Part shown: piece by piece, positions 35,799 to 44,043 of the stretch
Layout of the letters: each line of letters starts with the position of its first letter
Numbering within the stretch: position 1 is the stretch's first letter
NCBI GenBank assembly: GCA_032881465.1
Contig: CP126168.1
Coordinates: 930,001 to 994,000, forward strand
Direction: 5' to 3'
Length of the DNA: 64,000 nucleotides
Origin: Parvibaculaceae bacterium PLY_AMNH_Bact1
GTDB lineage: Bacteria > Pseudomonadota > Alphaproteobacteria > Parvibaculales > Parvibaculaceae
Position numbers and translations under genes: made by a program
The notes under the pieces: model-generated
What the model saw: the letters and a program-made list of their open reading frames with translations, nothing else
What the model was told of the DNA's origin: nothing
Databases searched by the model: none

Positions 35799-36428
35799 AT
35801 TCCTATCTGGAAACGTTTGTTTGACATCATTGTAGCTGCAAGTGCCCTTGTCTTGCTGATGGGGGTATACGGTGTCGTTGCGATAGCGATCCTCGTGGAC
35901 GTGGGAAGACCGATCTTCTTCAAACAGACGCGAACGGGTTTCGCGGGTGTGCCGTTCGAAATTATCAAGTTTCGCACGATGAGAAATGCGATAGCCGCAG
36001 ACGGCAGTCTTTTGCCTGATGGCGAAAGGTTAACACCTTTAGGGCGTTTCCTCAGATCGACAAGCCTGGACGAGCTACCAGAGCTTTGGAATGTTCTGAA
36101 AGGCAATATGAGCTTGGTCGGCCCACGCCCGCTTTTGCCAGAATACCTGCCGCATTATTCTGTCGATGAAAAACGCCGACTCGAAGTGCGGCCAGGATTG
36201 ACCGGATTGGCTCAAGTTCGTGGCCGCAATTCGACGACCTGGGAGCGGCGCTTTGAACTTGATGTGGAGTATGTTGAGAACATGAGTTTTCTTAGCGATC
36301 TGAAAATACTTTTTCTCACAGTGTGGCGAGTTGCCTCCCGTGAAGGGATTAGCGCTGAGGGGCATGCGACCATGCCGCGGTTCGATGATTATGTACGATC
36401 AGGTCGCAGGACGGACGGAAATCCATGA
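35799..36428 (+). CDS. Initiating phosphoglycosyltransferase, small (PglC) type
   Basis: A ~209-residue bacterial sugar transferase. It has an N-terminal re-entrant helix following 'WKRLFDIIVAASALVL', then 'FFKQTRTGFAGVPFEIIKFR' and 'TMRNA' near 47, 'RSTSLDELPELWNVLKGNMS' near 87 (catalytic DE) and 'LVGPRPLLPEYLPHY' near 106. This domain-only form, without the extra helices of WbaP/WcaJ, is the PglC type that moves a phospho-sugar from UDP-diNAcBac or similar onto undecaprenyl phosphate. The conserved KRxFD requires a start upstream of TTG 35817; ATT 35799 or ATC 35805 fits the ribosome site. The stop overlaps the next gene (ATGA). PglD- and PglE-like genes follow. Confidence 0.88.
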   Translation: MPIWKRLFDIIVAASALVLLMGVYGVVAIAILVDVGRPIFFKQTRTGFAGVPFEIIKFRTMRNAIAADGSLLPDGERLTPLGRFLRSTSLDELPELWNVLKGNMSLVGPRPLLPEYLPHYSVDEKRRLEVRPGLTGLAQVRGRNSTTWERRFELDVEYVENMSFLSDLKILFLTVWRVASREGISAEGHATMPRFDDYVRSGRRTDGNP

Positions 36429-37045
36429 GCGCTGGTATGTATGTTTTAGGTGGCGGCGGGCATGCAAAAGTTGCGGTCGCAACGCTACAGTCTATGGGAG
36501 AGATTGTTAGCGCAATTTTCGATGATGATGCTGCAAAGATCGGCCAGCAGCTGCTCGACATTAACATCGAATGCGCCACGCCGTCGTCAGGCTGGTGGCG
36601 GGAAAAAGGGCGCCGTGCCTTCATTGCCATAGGAAACAATGCAATCCGGGCAGAGCTGAGCGCATTAGATGCTAAATGGGTGGTGGCAAAGCATACCGAT
36701 AGCGCGGTGCATGCGAGCGTTGAGGTGGGGGACGGAACACTCATCTGTGCGGGTGTTGTTATTCAACCCGATACCACACTGGGGCAGCACACCATAGCCA
36801 ATACCTCATGCAGTATAGACCACGATTGCAAGGTGGGAGATTTCGCACATGTAGGACCAGGTGCTGTGCTAGCAGGGGGCGTTCACGTTGGGGCTAGCGC
36901 CTTCATTGGAGCAGGGGCGACAATCATGCCTGGGGTCTGCGTCGGTTCGGGCGCGGTGGTTGGCGCTGGCGCTGTGGTCACAAGAAATGTTGGTGAGGGA
37001 CAGACCGTCGTCGGGGTGCCAGCCAAGGAGTTAAGGCATGAGTGA
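36425..37045 (+). CDS. PglD/NeuD-like sugar O/N-acetyltransferase
   Basis: A 206-residue acetyltransferase. The N-terminal Rossmann-like domain carries 'MYVLGGGGHAKVAVATLQSM' (the G-G-G-x-H UDP-sugar-binding motif of PglD/NeuD). The C-terminal left-handed beta-helix has hexapeptide repeats from ~100, catalytic-type 'SCSIDHDCKVGDFAHVGPGA' near 125, and 'GVPAKELRHE' at the end. PglD acetylates the 4-amino group of UDP-4-amino-4,6-dideoxy-GlcNAc to give UDP-diNAcBac. Overlaps of 4 bp with the PglC-like gene and 8 bp with the aminotransferase gene imply translational coupling and a shared pathway. Confidence 0.88.
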   Translation: MSAGMYVLGGGGHAKVAVATLQSMGEIVSAIFDDDAAKIGQQLLDINIECATPSSGWWREKGRRAFIAIGNNAIRAELSALDAKWVVAKHTDSAVHASVEVGDGTLICAGVVIQPDTTLGQHTIANTSCSIDHDCKVGDFAHVGPGAVLAGGVHVGASAFIGAGATIMPGVCVGSGAVVGAGAVVTRNVGEGQTVVGVPAKELRHE

Positions 37046-38171
37046 GCAGCCAAAAATTCTTCTCTCCCCACCACATATGTCTGGGCGAGAGCGGGAACTG
37101 GTTTCAGAAGTTTTTGACAGCAATTTCTTGGCACCTGCTGGACCGATGATTGACAGGTTTGAGCAGGAGTTCTGTTCATTTACGGGCCACACAGCTGCGG
37201 TTGCGTTATCAAGCGGTACTGGCGCGATGGATATCGCCCTTCGATTGTTAGGTGTCGGGGCGGATGATGAAGTTTGGGTGTCTGATCTGACGTTTATCGG
37301 TGGCGTCTCCCCTATCATTTACCGAGGGGCGAAGCCGGTCTTCCTTGATGTATCGAGGGATACATGGACTCTCGATGTGGCGCTTCTGACCGCAGAGTTG
37401 GAAAAAGCAAATCAGAATGGACGATTGCCGAAGGCAGTTATTCCGGTCGATCTATATGGGCAGTCCTGCGATCTCGATCCTATTGTGAGTATCTGTGCAA
37501 AATACGACGTGCCTGTGGTTGTCGATTCTGCCGAGGCCATGGGCGCCACCTATAAAGACCGTCATGCGGGCATAGGCGCGGCATTGGCCGTGTATTCGTT
37601 TAACGGCAACAAAATAATGACCACCGCTGGCGGTGGCATGTTGGCCGGTCCAGATGAAGAATTGATAAGCCGGGCGCGCTATTTGGCGCAGCAGGCGCGG
37701 CAACCTGTGGCCCACTACGAACACACCGAAACAGGTTACAATTATCGGATGCCGAGTCTTTGTGCAGCAGTCGGGGTGGGACAGTTGGAAGTACTGAGGG
37801 ATCGAGTGGCTCGACGCCGAGAGATTTTCGAGGTCTACGCAGGCAGACTCAGCGGACGTGACGGCATTGAAATGATGCCCGAGGCCTCATATGGACAAGC
37901 AAACAGATGGTTATCGGTTCTGACCATGTCCTCGAACGATGTTTCAGTCTCTCCAGAGGAAGTGTGTCAAATCTCAGCGCAGCAAGGTGTGGAGTGTCGC
38001 CCGGTTTGGAAGCCAATGAGCCAACAACCGGTCTTCAAAAACGCGCGGTCCGTCTCAAAGGGCGTGAGTGACAACTTGTATCGCACTGGCCTGTGCCTTC
38101 CTTCTGGGTCTGCCATGTCAGATGCAGATCTTGAGCGTGCTGTATCGGTGATAGAAAGTGCGATGGGGTGA
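37038..38171 (+). CDS. PglE-like DegT aminotransferase (UDP-4-keto-6-deoxy-GlcNAc aminotransferase)
   Basis: A 377-residue DegT/DnrJ/EryC1 enzyme. The start 'ILLSPPHMSGRERELV' and 'FDSNFLAPAGPMIDRFEQEF' are PglE-like. 'AVALSSGTGAMDIALRLLGV' lies near 55, 'VVVDSAEAMGATYKDRHAGI' near 160, and the PLP lysine is in 'SFNGNKIMTTAGGGML' near 191, a text characteristic of PglE. It installs the 4-amino group in UDP-bacillosamine synthesis. The required 4,6-dehydratase (PglF) is not in the window. It ends 14 bp from a convergent ABC exporter gene, marking the right border of the polysaccharide locus. Confidence 0.88.
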   Translation: MSEQPKILLSPPHMSGRERELVSEVFDSNFLAPAGPMIDRFEQEFCSFTGHTAAVALSSGTGAMDIALRLLGVGADDEVWVSDLTFIGGVSPIIYRGAKPVFLDVSRDTWTLDVALLTAELEKANQNGRLPKAVIPVDLYGQSCDLDPIVSICAKYDVPVVVDSAEAMGATYKDRHAGIGAALAVYSFNGNKIMTTAGGGMLAGPDEELISRARYLAQQARQPVAHYEHTETGYNYRMPSLCAAVGVGQLEVLRDRVARRREIFEVYAGRLSGRDGIEMMPEASYGQANRWLSVLTMSSNDVSVSPEEVCQISAQQGVECRPVWKPMSQQPVFKNARSVSKGVSDNLYRTGLCLPSGSAMSDADLERAVSVIESAMG

Positions 38172-38185
38172 GCTAACTTTATCGC

Positions 38186-40051
38186 TCAGACGGTCTCCTG
38201 AACCTGCAGCTCATAGAGTGTTGCATAGAGCCCCCCTTGGGTCATGAGCGTGTCATGAGGGCCAATCTCTCGAACCTCCCCTTGAGCCAGCACGACAATC
38301 CGGTCTGCTTCTCGAATGGTCTGCAACCTATGGGCAATGATGATTGACGTACGTCCCTCTGTCAGTTTCCGCAAGGCATCCTGAATGACGAGCTCGGTTT
38401 CCGTGTCCACGCTCGCCGTTGCTTCGTCCAGAATGAGGATGTCCGGATCAACCGCGAGCACCCGCGCGAAGGCCAGGAGCTGTCTTTGGCCGTGGCTCAA
38501 ATTCCGGCCGCGTTCCACCAGCGGTGTGTCATATCCCATCGGCAATTGGCGGATAAAGGCATCTGCATTTACTGTTTTTGCCGCTTCAATAGCGGCCTCT
38601 CGTGAGATCGTCGGATCGCCCAGCGCGATATTGTCGTAGATGCTGCCGGAAAAGATATGAAAGTCCTGCAGCACGACGCCCACTTTGCGACGAACCTCTT
38701 GCGGCGCCACATCCATAATGTCGACACCATCAATGATGATCTCGCCCGGTGCGACGTCGTAGAAGCGACAGAGCAGGCGAATGAGCGTCGTTTTGCCGGA
38801 CCCGGTCGGGCCCACAATTGCGATCTTCTCCCCCGGCGCTATGTCGAAGCTCACATCTTTGAGTATCGGAATTCCCGACCGATATTCAAAATTCAGATTG
38901 TCGAATGTGACCGCGCCACTGAGTTGCGCTGGAAGCGCTTTGGGCGTTGCGGGCTCAGTCAGCGCTTCTTTCCAATCAAGCGCTTGAAATATCCGTTCGC
39001 AGCTTGCCATGGCGCGGAAGAGGACATTCCACTGTTCGCCCATGGCCACAATTGGCCGGAAGAGCATCTCCGTAAAGCTTGCGAACAGAATGATGCTACC
39101 AAGCGAGACCTCTGCACCCACCACTTGTGCGCCGCCAAACCAGATGATTGTCGCCATTGCCAGGAAGATCAGGCTGTCCATCGCGGGGCCGTATAGGCTT
39201 TCAATGACAACCGCACGGTTCTCCTGATGACGGTTCTCTGAATTGATGTCTGAATAGCGCTTAAAGTTGAGCTCTTCGCGCTGATAGAGCTGAACAACTT
39301 CCATGCCCGACAGGTTTTCCTGGAGGTTTTCATTGAGGCGGGACAGACTTGAGCGGATGTCGCGATAGATCTTGCGGCTCGCCATTCGGAAAATGTAGGT
39401 CGCGACCGCTGCTATCGGCATCAGCACTAACAGCATGCCGGTCAACTCCGGATTGATGGATACCATGATGGTCATAGCGACAAAGAAAGGCACGAACTCT
39501 CCCATCAGCACACCAAAGCCGGACAGGAGCTCGAACAGGGTCTCAATGTCATTGGTGACACGGGTCATGACCCGACCCACCGCGACCCGGTCGTAGAACG
39601 TCGCGGGCAACCTCTCTAGATGCGCGAAAACATCTTTTCTCAGGTCCTTAAGACCTGAGAGGACTGATCCGGCCAGCAGGATGCGGAACAGATGCGCGAA
39701 CAGACCAGCCATCAAGACCCAGCCACCATAGATCACACAGGCAGCAAGAAGTGCATCAAGCGAGGCAACATCTGAAAACCAGGAAACAAGAGCGGTCTGC
39801 CCCATGTCCGGGGCTTCCATACCTTCGCCGGGGAGCAGCATCCCATCAATCACAACACGGGTGACAATGACAGGGGCAAGAACGGTCGCCGTCGCAGCCA
39901 TAAGCACGCAGGCCACTGCAAGCAATGCGCGCGCGCGGTAAGGTTTCAGCCAGCTAAAGAGTCGGCGCAAAAGCTGAAAATCGAAGCGCTTCCCCTCAAT
40001 GTCATTGTCAAAGACTGCATAGTCTCGTTCTTTTTCTGGAGGGCCACTCAT
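38186..40051 (-). CDS. ABC exporter half-transporter with canonical Walker B (heterodimer subunit)
   Basis: A 621-residue type IV ABC exporter. Six helices span residues ~30-330, followed by an ATPase with Walker A GPTGSGKTTL near 404, a signature reading LSHGQRQ instead of LSGGQ, and Walker B 'DILILDEATASVDTE' with the catalytic Glu present. Its start overlaps the end of the partner gene (ATGA), so the two subunits are translated together. The pair resembles MdlA/MdlB, BmrC/BmrD or TM287/288 heterodimers that export drugs or lipids. Though next to the polysaccharide locus it is on the opposite strand and not obviously part of it. Confidence 0.9.
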   Translation of the reverse strand: MSGPPEKERDYAVFDNDIEGKRFDFQLLRRLFSWLKPYRARALLAVACVLMAATATVLAPVIVTRVVIDGMLLPGEGMEAPDMGQTALVSWFSDVASLDALLAACVIYGGWVLMAGLFAHLFRILLAGSVLSGLKDLRKDVFAHLERLPATFYDRVAVGRVMTRVTNDIETLFELLSGFGVLMGEFVPFFVAMTIMVSINPELTGMLLVLMPIAAVATYIFRMASRKIYRDIRSSLSRLNENLQENLSGMEVVQLYQREELNFKRYSDINSENRHQENRAVVIESLYGPAMDSLIFLAMATIIWFGGAQVVGAEVSLGSIILFASFTEMLFRPIVAMGEQWNVLFRAMASCERIFQALDWKEALTEPATPKALPAQLSGAVTFDNLNFEYRSGIPILKDVSFDIAPGEKIAIVGPTGSGKTTLIRLLCRFYDVAPGEIIIDGVDIMDVAPQEVRRKVGVVLQDFHIFSGSIYDNIALGDPTISREAAIEAAKTVNADAFIRQLPMGYDTPLVERGRNLSHGQRQLLAFARVLAVDPDILILDEATASVDTETELVIQDALRKLTEGRTSIIIAHRLQTIREADRIVVLAQGEVREIGPHDTLMTQGGLYATLYELQVQETV

Positions 40052-41868
40052 GAGCCGCCTCCCGATACGTTTTGCGCGTCGAGGTCCGACTTAAGCGCGT
40101 CCCTTCTACTCTGTAGGTGAGCAAGGTCTGCATAAGAACCACCCGCAGCCATTAGGCTCGCATGTGTCCCAGCCTCAACAATCCGCCCCTGGTCCAACAT
40201 GAAAATCCTGTCTGCATGCTGTGCGGTCGAGACACGGTGAGAGACGAGCAAAGTCGTGCGGCCCGCACGCAGTTTTCTCAGCTGCCTAAGAATTTTGTCT
40301 TCGGTCTCTGTATCCACGGCGGAAAAACAATCATCCAGGAGCAGCACGGGTGCGCCGCGTATGAGACCGCGGGCAAGGCTCGTGCGTTGCTTCTGACCGC
40401 CTGAGAGTGTGACACCTCGTTCGCCAACCGCCGTATCGAGCTGCGCGGGAAAAGTGCCGATGGTCTCGCCCAGATCGGCAGCTTCTGCTGCGTCCCACAC
40501 CTCTTCAACAGTTCTCTCTGGATTGTCATACGTGATATTTTGCCCCAGTCGATCCGCAAACAGGAATGGGTCCTGTGGCACGAAAGAAATTTCCTGGCGC
40601 ACCTGCGCAAGGGGCAACATCCTTACATCCTGTCCGTCGAGATAGACCGTACCGGGAGGCGGGTCGAGCAGCCGAACCAACAGTCGGAGCAAAGTGGACT
40701 TTCCAGAGCCAACACGCCCCAGTATGGCAACGGTTTGGCCTTTCTCCACATCGAAACTCACATCGTTGAGAGCGGGCCAGGCATCCTCTGCAACTTCCTG
40801 GTCAGGGTGCAGATATGAGAGATGTTTGATGGTAAGCGCTCCGCCAACTCCGTCCAAAGGCGCAGCATCTTCTGCATCTCGGATCTCTGGCCTGTGATCT
40901 AGGATCGCGTGAATGCGCGCAGATGCAGAGGCAGCCCTTTGAAATAGCGTGACCATGACACCAGCTTCCTTTACCGGCGATAGCATCATGGCGAGGTAAA
41001 ATATGAAGGCCGTGAATGTTCCAATGCTGATCTCGCCAGCCAGGACGAGAGATCCGCCGAAACCGACAATGATAATCGTCGCAGCTCCCGTCATCACAAA
41101 CATGGTGGAGGTGAGCGCTGAGTTGAAGAACATGAGGCGCTGAAACTCGCCTGCGTAATCACTGCTTTTCTTCTCAAGCCGGTCAATCTCGCGGGCTTCC
41201 TGAGCATGGGTCTGGATCGTGCGGATGCCGTTCAGGTTTTCCTGCACTTGGGCGGAGAGTTCTGAGAAGCCTTCCTGAACCGCGGTCGACTGAACAAAAA
41301 TCTTCCGCGCGATCAACCAGCCAAAAAAGGCAATGAAGGGCAAAAGAGGTAGAAGCATCAACGCAAGTGTGGACGACAAAGTCAGCATCACACCAAAAGC
41401 GATGATGCCAGAGGCACCCAGCACCAGCAGTAGGCGCGATCCCAGACCAATCATCATTCGGATGAGCTGAAGGTCGTTGATAGCGCGCGCCATCAGGTCG
41501 CCGGTCGAATATTCAGCGAAAAAGCGCGGTCCTTGAAGTTGAAGATGCCAATAGAGTTTTTGGCGGAGGTCAAAGGCCACCTCAACGCCAACTTGTCGAA
41601 CAAAACGGCGGCCAAAGGAGAAAGAAATATACCGCGCGCTCATGAGTGCCAGAATGCCAAGGGCAGGCCAGACGAGTGTAGGTGTATCGGTATTGAGTGA
41701 ATCGACGGCGCCCGCGAGCAAGAGGGGCATGCCGGCTTCCAGAAAACGCCCATTGATGATCAGCGCCATCCCACCCCAGAACGTCCGGGCGTGCGCTTGG
41801 ATCAGGGGAAACAGGCGCCAAAGAGGACCTTGGCGCTGGACTCCGGGGCTGTCTGCGCCGGTCGACAT
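40048..41868 (-). CDS. ABC exporter half-transporter with degenerate catalytic site (heterodimer subunit)
   Basis: A 606-residue ABC exporter half from ATG 41868 (MSTGADSPGV). A TTG at 41910 would add 14 unlikely residues. Six helices are followed by an ATPase with Walker A GRVGSGKSTL, signature LSGGQKQRTSLARG and Walker B 'PVLLLDDCFSAVDTETE'. The second Asp replaces the catalytic Glu, as in the degenerate site of asymmetric heterodimers. The partner at 38186 keeps the Glu but has LSHGQ. In such pairs Walker A/B of one subunit meets the signature of the other, so this subunit's poor Walker B joins the partner's altered signature in one degenerate site, leaving one good site. Confidence 0.9.
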   Translation of the reverse strand: MSTGADSPGVQRQGPLWRLFPLIQAHARTFWGGMALIINGRFLEAGMPLLLAGAVDSLNTDTPTLVWPALGILALMSARYISFSFGRRFVRQVGVEVAFDLRQKLYWHLQLQGPRFFAEYSTGDLMARAINDLQLIRMMIGLGSRLLLVLGASGIIAFGVMLTLSSTLALMLLPLLPFIAFFGWLIARKIFVQSTAVQEGFSELSAQVQENLNGIRTIQTHAQEAREIDRLEKKSSDYAGEFQRLMFFNSALTSTMFVMTGAATIIIVGFGGSLVLAGEISIGTFTAFIFYLAMMLSPVKEAGVMVTLFQRAASASARIHAILDHRPEIRDAEDAAPLDGVGGALTIKHLSYLHPDQEVAEDAWPALNDVSFDVEKGQTVAILGRVGSGKSTLLRLLVRLLDPPPGTVYLDGQDVRMLPLAQVRQEISFVPQDPFLFADRLGQNITYDNPERTVEEVWDAAEAADLGETIGTFPAQLDTAVGERGVTLSGGQKQRTSLARGLIRGAPVLLLDDCFSAVDTETEDKILRQLRKLRAGRTTLLVSHRVSTAQHADRIFMLDQGRIVEAGTHASLMAAGGSYADLAHLQSRRDALKSDLDAQNVSGGGS

Positions 41869-42014
41869 GGCATGGACCTTTGGGTCAGCGGCCTCAAGCT
41901 CTCCCCCCAAACGACACCTGGGACCAGAGGCGCAAACGGCGCGACCTGGAGTTTTCCGGGCCGCGCCTGAGTCGTTTGAAAAGTGTAGACCCGTGCCGTG
42001 AACGGCGGAAGGGG

Positions 42015-42731
42015 TCAGACGTTTTTGAGGGAGGTTTTTCTGACCGTTGGGACATCAGTTTCAAGCGTCACCCGCATCGCATAGTCCGGAGGGTCCATGG
42101 CAAGCACGTGCACCATATCGGTTGCGGGAAAATCAGGCTGTGTTGGATCTAGAAATTTGCCCGCAGCTTCTGACGCCTGGGTCCGGTCAAATGCCTCGTC
42201 ATGGCTGATGCCCCCCTCCTGCCCAAGAAGCGTCAGGAGCAGGTCACCGCAGGCGACATCCTCGTCTCCCGTGGGGTGTGTTGCTACCAGAAGGAGCTTC
42301 GTGGCGCCGCCTTCGGCAAGGTCAGCGATTTCCTGGGCCGTCGCCTGGGCGTTGCTGAGGCCTGTTACCAGCACATGAGACGCGCATTCCAGCGCCTTGA
42401 TCGCCATCTGAGTCCCATTGGTGGTGCGGTGCACGAGCGTGCGGCCCGTGAGGTTGAGCCCCGCGATCTGAGCGGGTGAATTCCCGAAATCAAAACCCTC
42501 AATGGGGCGTGCGTCAACTTCACCCGCCAGAAGACTTTCTGGATGAGCTGCGGCAAGTGCGTGTGCGGTGTCGACGTCCTCAGCCAGCAGGATGCGCTCC
42601 GCGCCATTGTCGAAGGCGGTCTTGGCAAAAGTGAAAGCGCGGATGACGTCGATCACGACCGCTATGTCGTGCGTGCCATCAATGTCGCCATGGCCTTTAT
42701 GGCGGGAAACGCTCAGATCAGAGGAGGCCAT
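42015..42731 (-). CDS. comB: 2-phosphosulfolactate phosphatase family protein (ComB-like)
   Basis: A 238-residue protein with the ComB pattern: 'VVIDVIRAFTFAKTAFDNGA' near 24, 'LLAGEVDARPIEGFDFGNSP' near 66 and 'GRTLVHRTTNGTQMAIKA' near 94. ComB is Mg-dependent and dephosphorylates 2-phosphosulfolactate in coenzyme M synthesis of methanogens. Bacterial homologues outside that pathway are widespread and their true substrate is often unknown. No sulfolactate gene is nearby. The gene is 6 bp from the acyl-CoA dehydrogenase gene upstream, so the two are probably co-transcribed by chance or convenience. Confidence 0.8.
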   Translation of the reverse strand: MASSDLSVSRHKGHGDIDGTHDIAVVIDVIRAFTFAKTAFDNGAERILLAEDVDTAHALAAAHPESLLAGEVDARPIEGFDFGNSPAQIAGLNLTGRTLVHRTTNGTQMAIKALECASHVLVTGLSNAQATAQEIADLAEGGATKLLLVATHPTGDEDVACGDLLLTLLGQEGGISHDEAFDRTQASEAAGKFLDPTQPDFPATDMVHVLAMDPPDYAMRVTLETDVPTVRKTSLKNV

Positions 42732-42737
42732 GCGGGT

Positions 42738-43961
42738 TCAGAAGAATGCCTGAATGCCAGTCTGGGCACGGCCTAGGATCAGCGCATGAATATCGTGTGT
42801 ACCTTCATATGTGTTCACCGTTTCCAGGTTCATTGTATGGCGGATCACATGATATTCGTCGGAAATGCCGTTGCCCCCATGCATGTCGCGGGCAACGCGA
42901 GCGATGTCGAGTGCTTTGCCGCAATTGTTCCGCTTCATCAGAGAAATGGACTCAGGTGCTGCCGTATTGGCGTCAAAGTTCCGACCGAGCTGCAGGCAGG
43001 AGTGAAGACCAAGGGTGATCTCTGTCTGCATGTCCGCCAGTTTCTTCTGGATGAGCTGATTGGCGGCAAGTGGCCGACCAAATTGGTTGCGCTCCAGCGT
43101 GTAGGTGCGCGCCGCGTGCCAGCAGAATTCGGCGGCGCCCAGAACACCCCAGGCAATGCCATAGCGGGCGCGATTGAGACAACCGAACGGGCCGGCAAGG
43201 CCTCGAACATTGGGAAGCAGGTTCTCTTCCGGCACGAAGCACTCGTCCAGCATGATGCCGCCAGTGATGGAGGCGCGGAGAGACATTTTTCCTTCGATCT
43301 TTGGCGTTTCGAAGCCCTTAAAGCCACGCTCCACAATGAACCCGCGAATGACATCGTCTTCTGTTTTCGCCCAAACGACGGCGAGGTCGGCGATAGGCGA
43401 ATTGGTGATCCAGAGCTTGGAGCCGGAAAGAGAATAGCCGCCATCGACCTTTTTCGCTCGGGTCTTCATGGAACCCGGATCTGAGCCATGGTCTGGTTCG
43501 GTGAGACCAAAGCAACCGACCCATTCACCCGTCGCGAGTTTGGGTAGATATTTCATCCGTTGCTCTTCGCTGCCATAGGCATAAATCGGATGCATGACGA
43601 GGCTTGACTGCACACTCATGGCGGAGCGATACCCGCTATCGACCCGCTCAACTTCCCGAGCTACAAGGCCGTAGCAGACATAGTTGAGACCCGCACAACC
43701 GTATTTTTCCGGAATCGTTGACCCAAGCAGGCCCTGCTCGCCCATCTGATTCATGATTGAACGGTCGAATTTTTCGTGCCGGTTGGCCTCTATGATGCCG
43801 GGCATTAGCTTGTCTTCAGCAAAGGCAGCGGCGCTGTCGCGCACCAGCCGTTCTTCTTCACTCAGCTGATCGTCAAAGCCCAGAGCGTCCTCCCAGTTAA
43901 AAGGGGGAAGCTTGGGGTTGGCGACGGGCTGCGTGTCACCGGAGGCAGCGGCCTGAGACAT
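42738..43961 (-). CDS. gcdH: Acyl-CoA dehydrogenase, probable glutaryl-CoA dehydrogenase
   Basis: A 407-residue FAD enzyme from ATG 43961 ([12 protein letters not shown]), which has GGAG seven bases upstream; a longer reading to 44024 is unlikely. Signatures: '[20 protein letters not shown]' near 150 (flavin-binding), '[16 protein letters not shown]' near 187, '[18 protein letters not shown]' near 360 and '[19 protein letters not shown]' at the end with the catalytic-base Glu. This is the GCDH subfamily pattern: oxidative decarboxylation of glutaryl-CoA to crotonyl-CoA in lysine/tryptophan degradation. A LysR gene lies just upstream on the same strand. Confidence 0.9.
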   Translation of the reverse strand: MSQAAASGDTQPVANPKLPPFNWEDALGFDDQLSEEERLVRDSAAAFAEDKLMPGIIEANRHEKFDRSIMNQMGEQGLLGSTIPEKYGCAGLNYVCYGLVAREVERVDSGYRSAMSVQSSLVMHPIYAYGSEEQRMKYLPKLATGEWVGCFGLTEPDHGSDPGSMKTRAKKVDGGYSLSGSKLWITNSPIADLAVVWAKTEDDVIRGFIVERGFKGFETPKIEGKMSLRASITGGIMLDECFVPEENLLPNVRGLAGPFGCLNRARYGIAWGVLGAAEFCWHAARTYTLERNQFGRPLAANQLIQKKLADMQTEITLGLHSCLQLGRNFDANTAAPESISLMKRNNCGKALDIARVARDMHGGNGISDEYHVIRHTMNLETVNTYEGTHDIHALILGRAQTGIQAFF

Positions 43962-44043
43962 AAGGAGGCTCCAATCAATAAAGAAACTTTGGGGTGATAT
44001 AGCACTTTGGGCGCTCAAGGCCAAAGCGAGGACATGGTGTCAG

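Noticed and set aside
42786-43484. A 232-codon plus-strand frame opposite the acyl-CoA dehydrogenase gene.
   Set aside because: Antisense to a conserved enzyme; the translated text looks like a complement of coding sequence.
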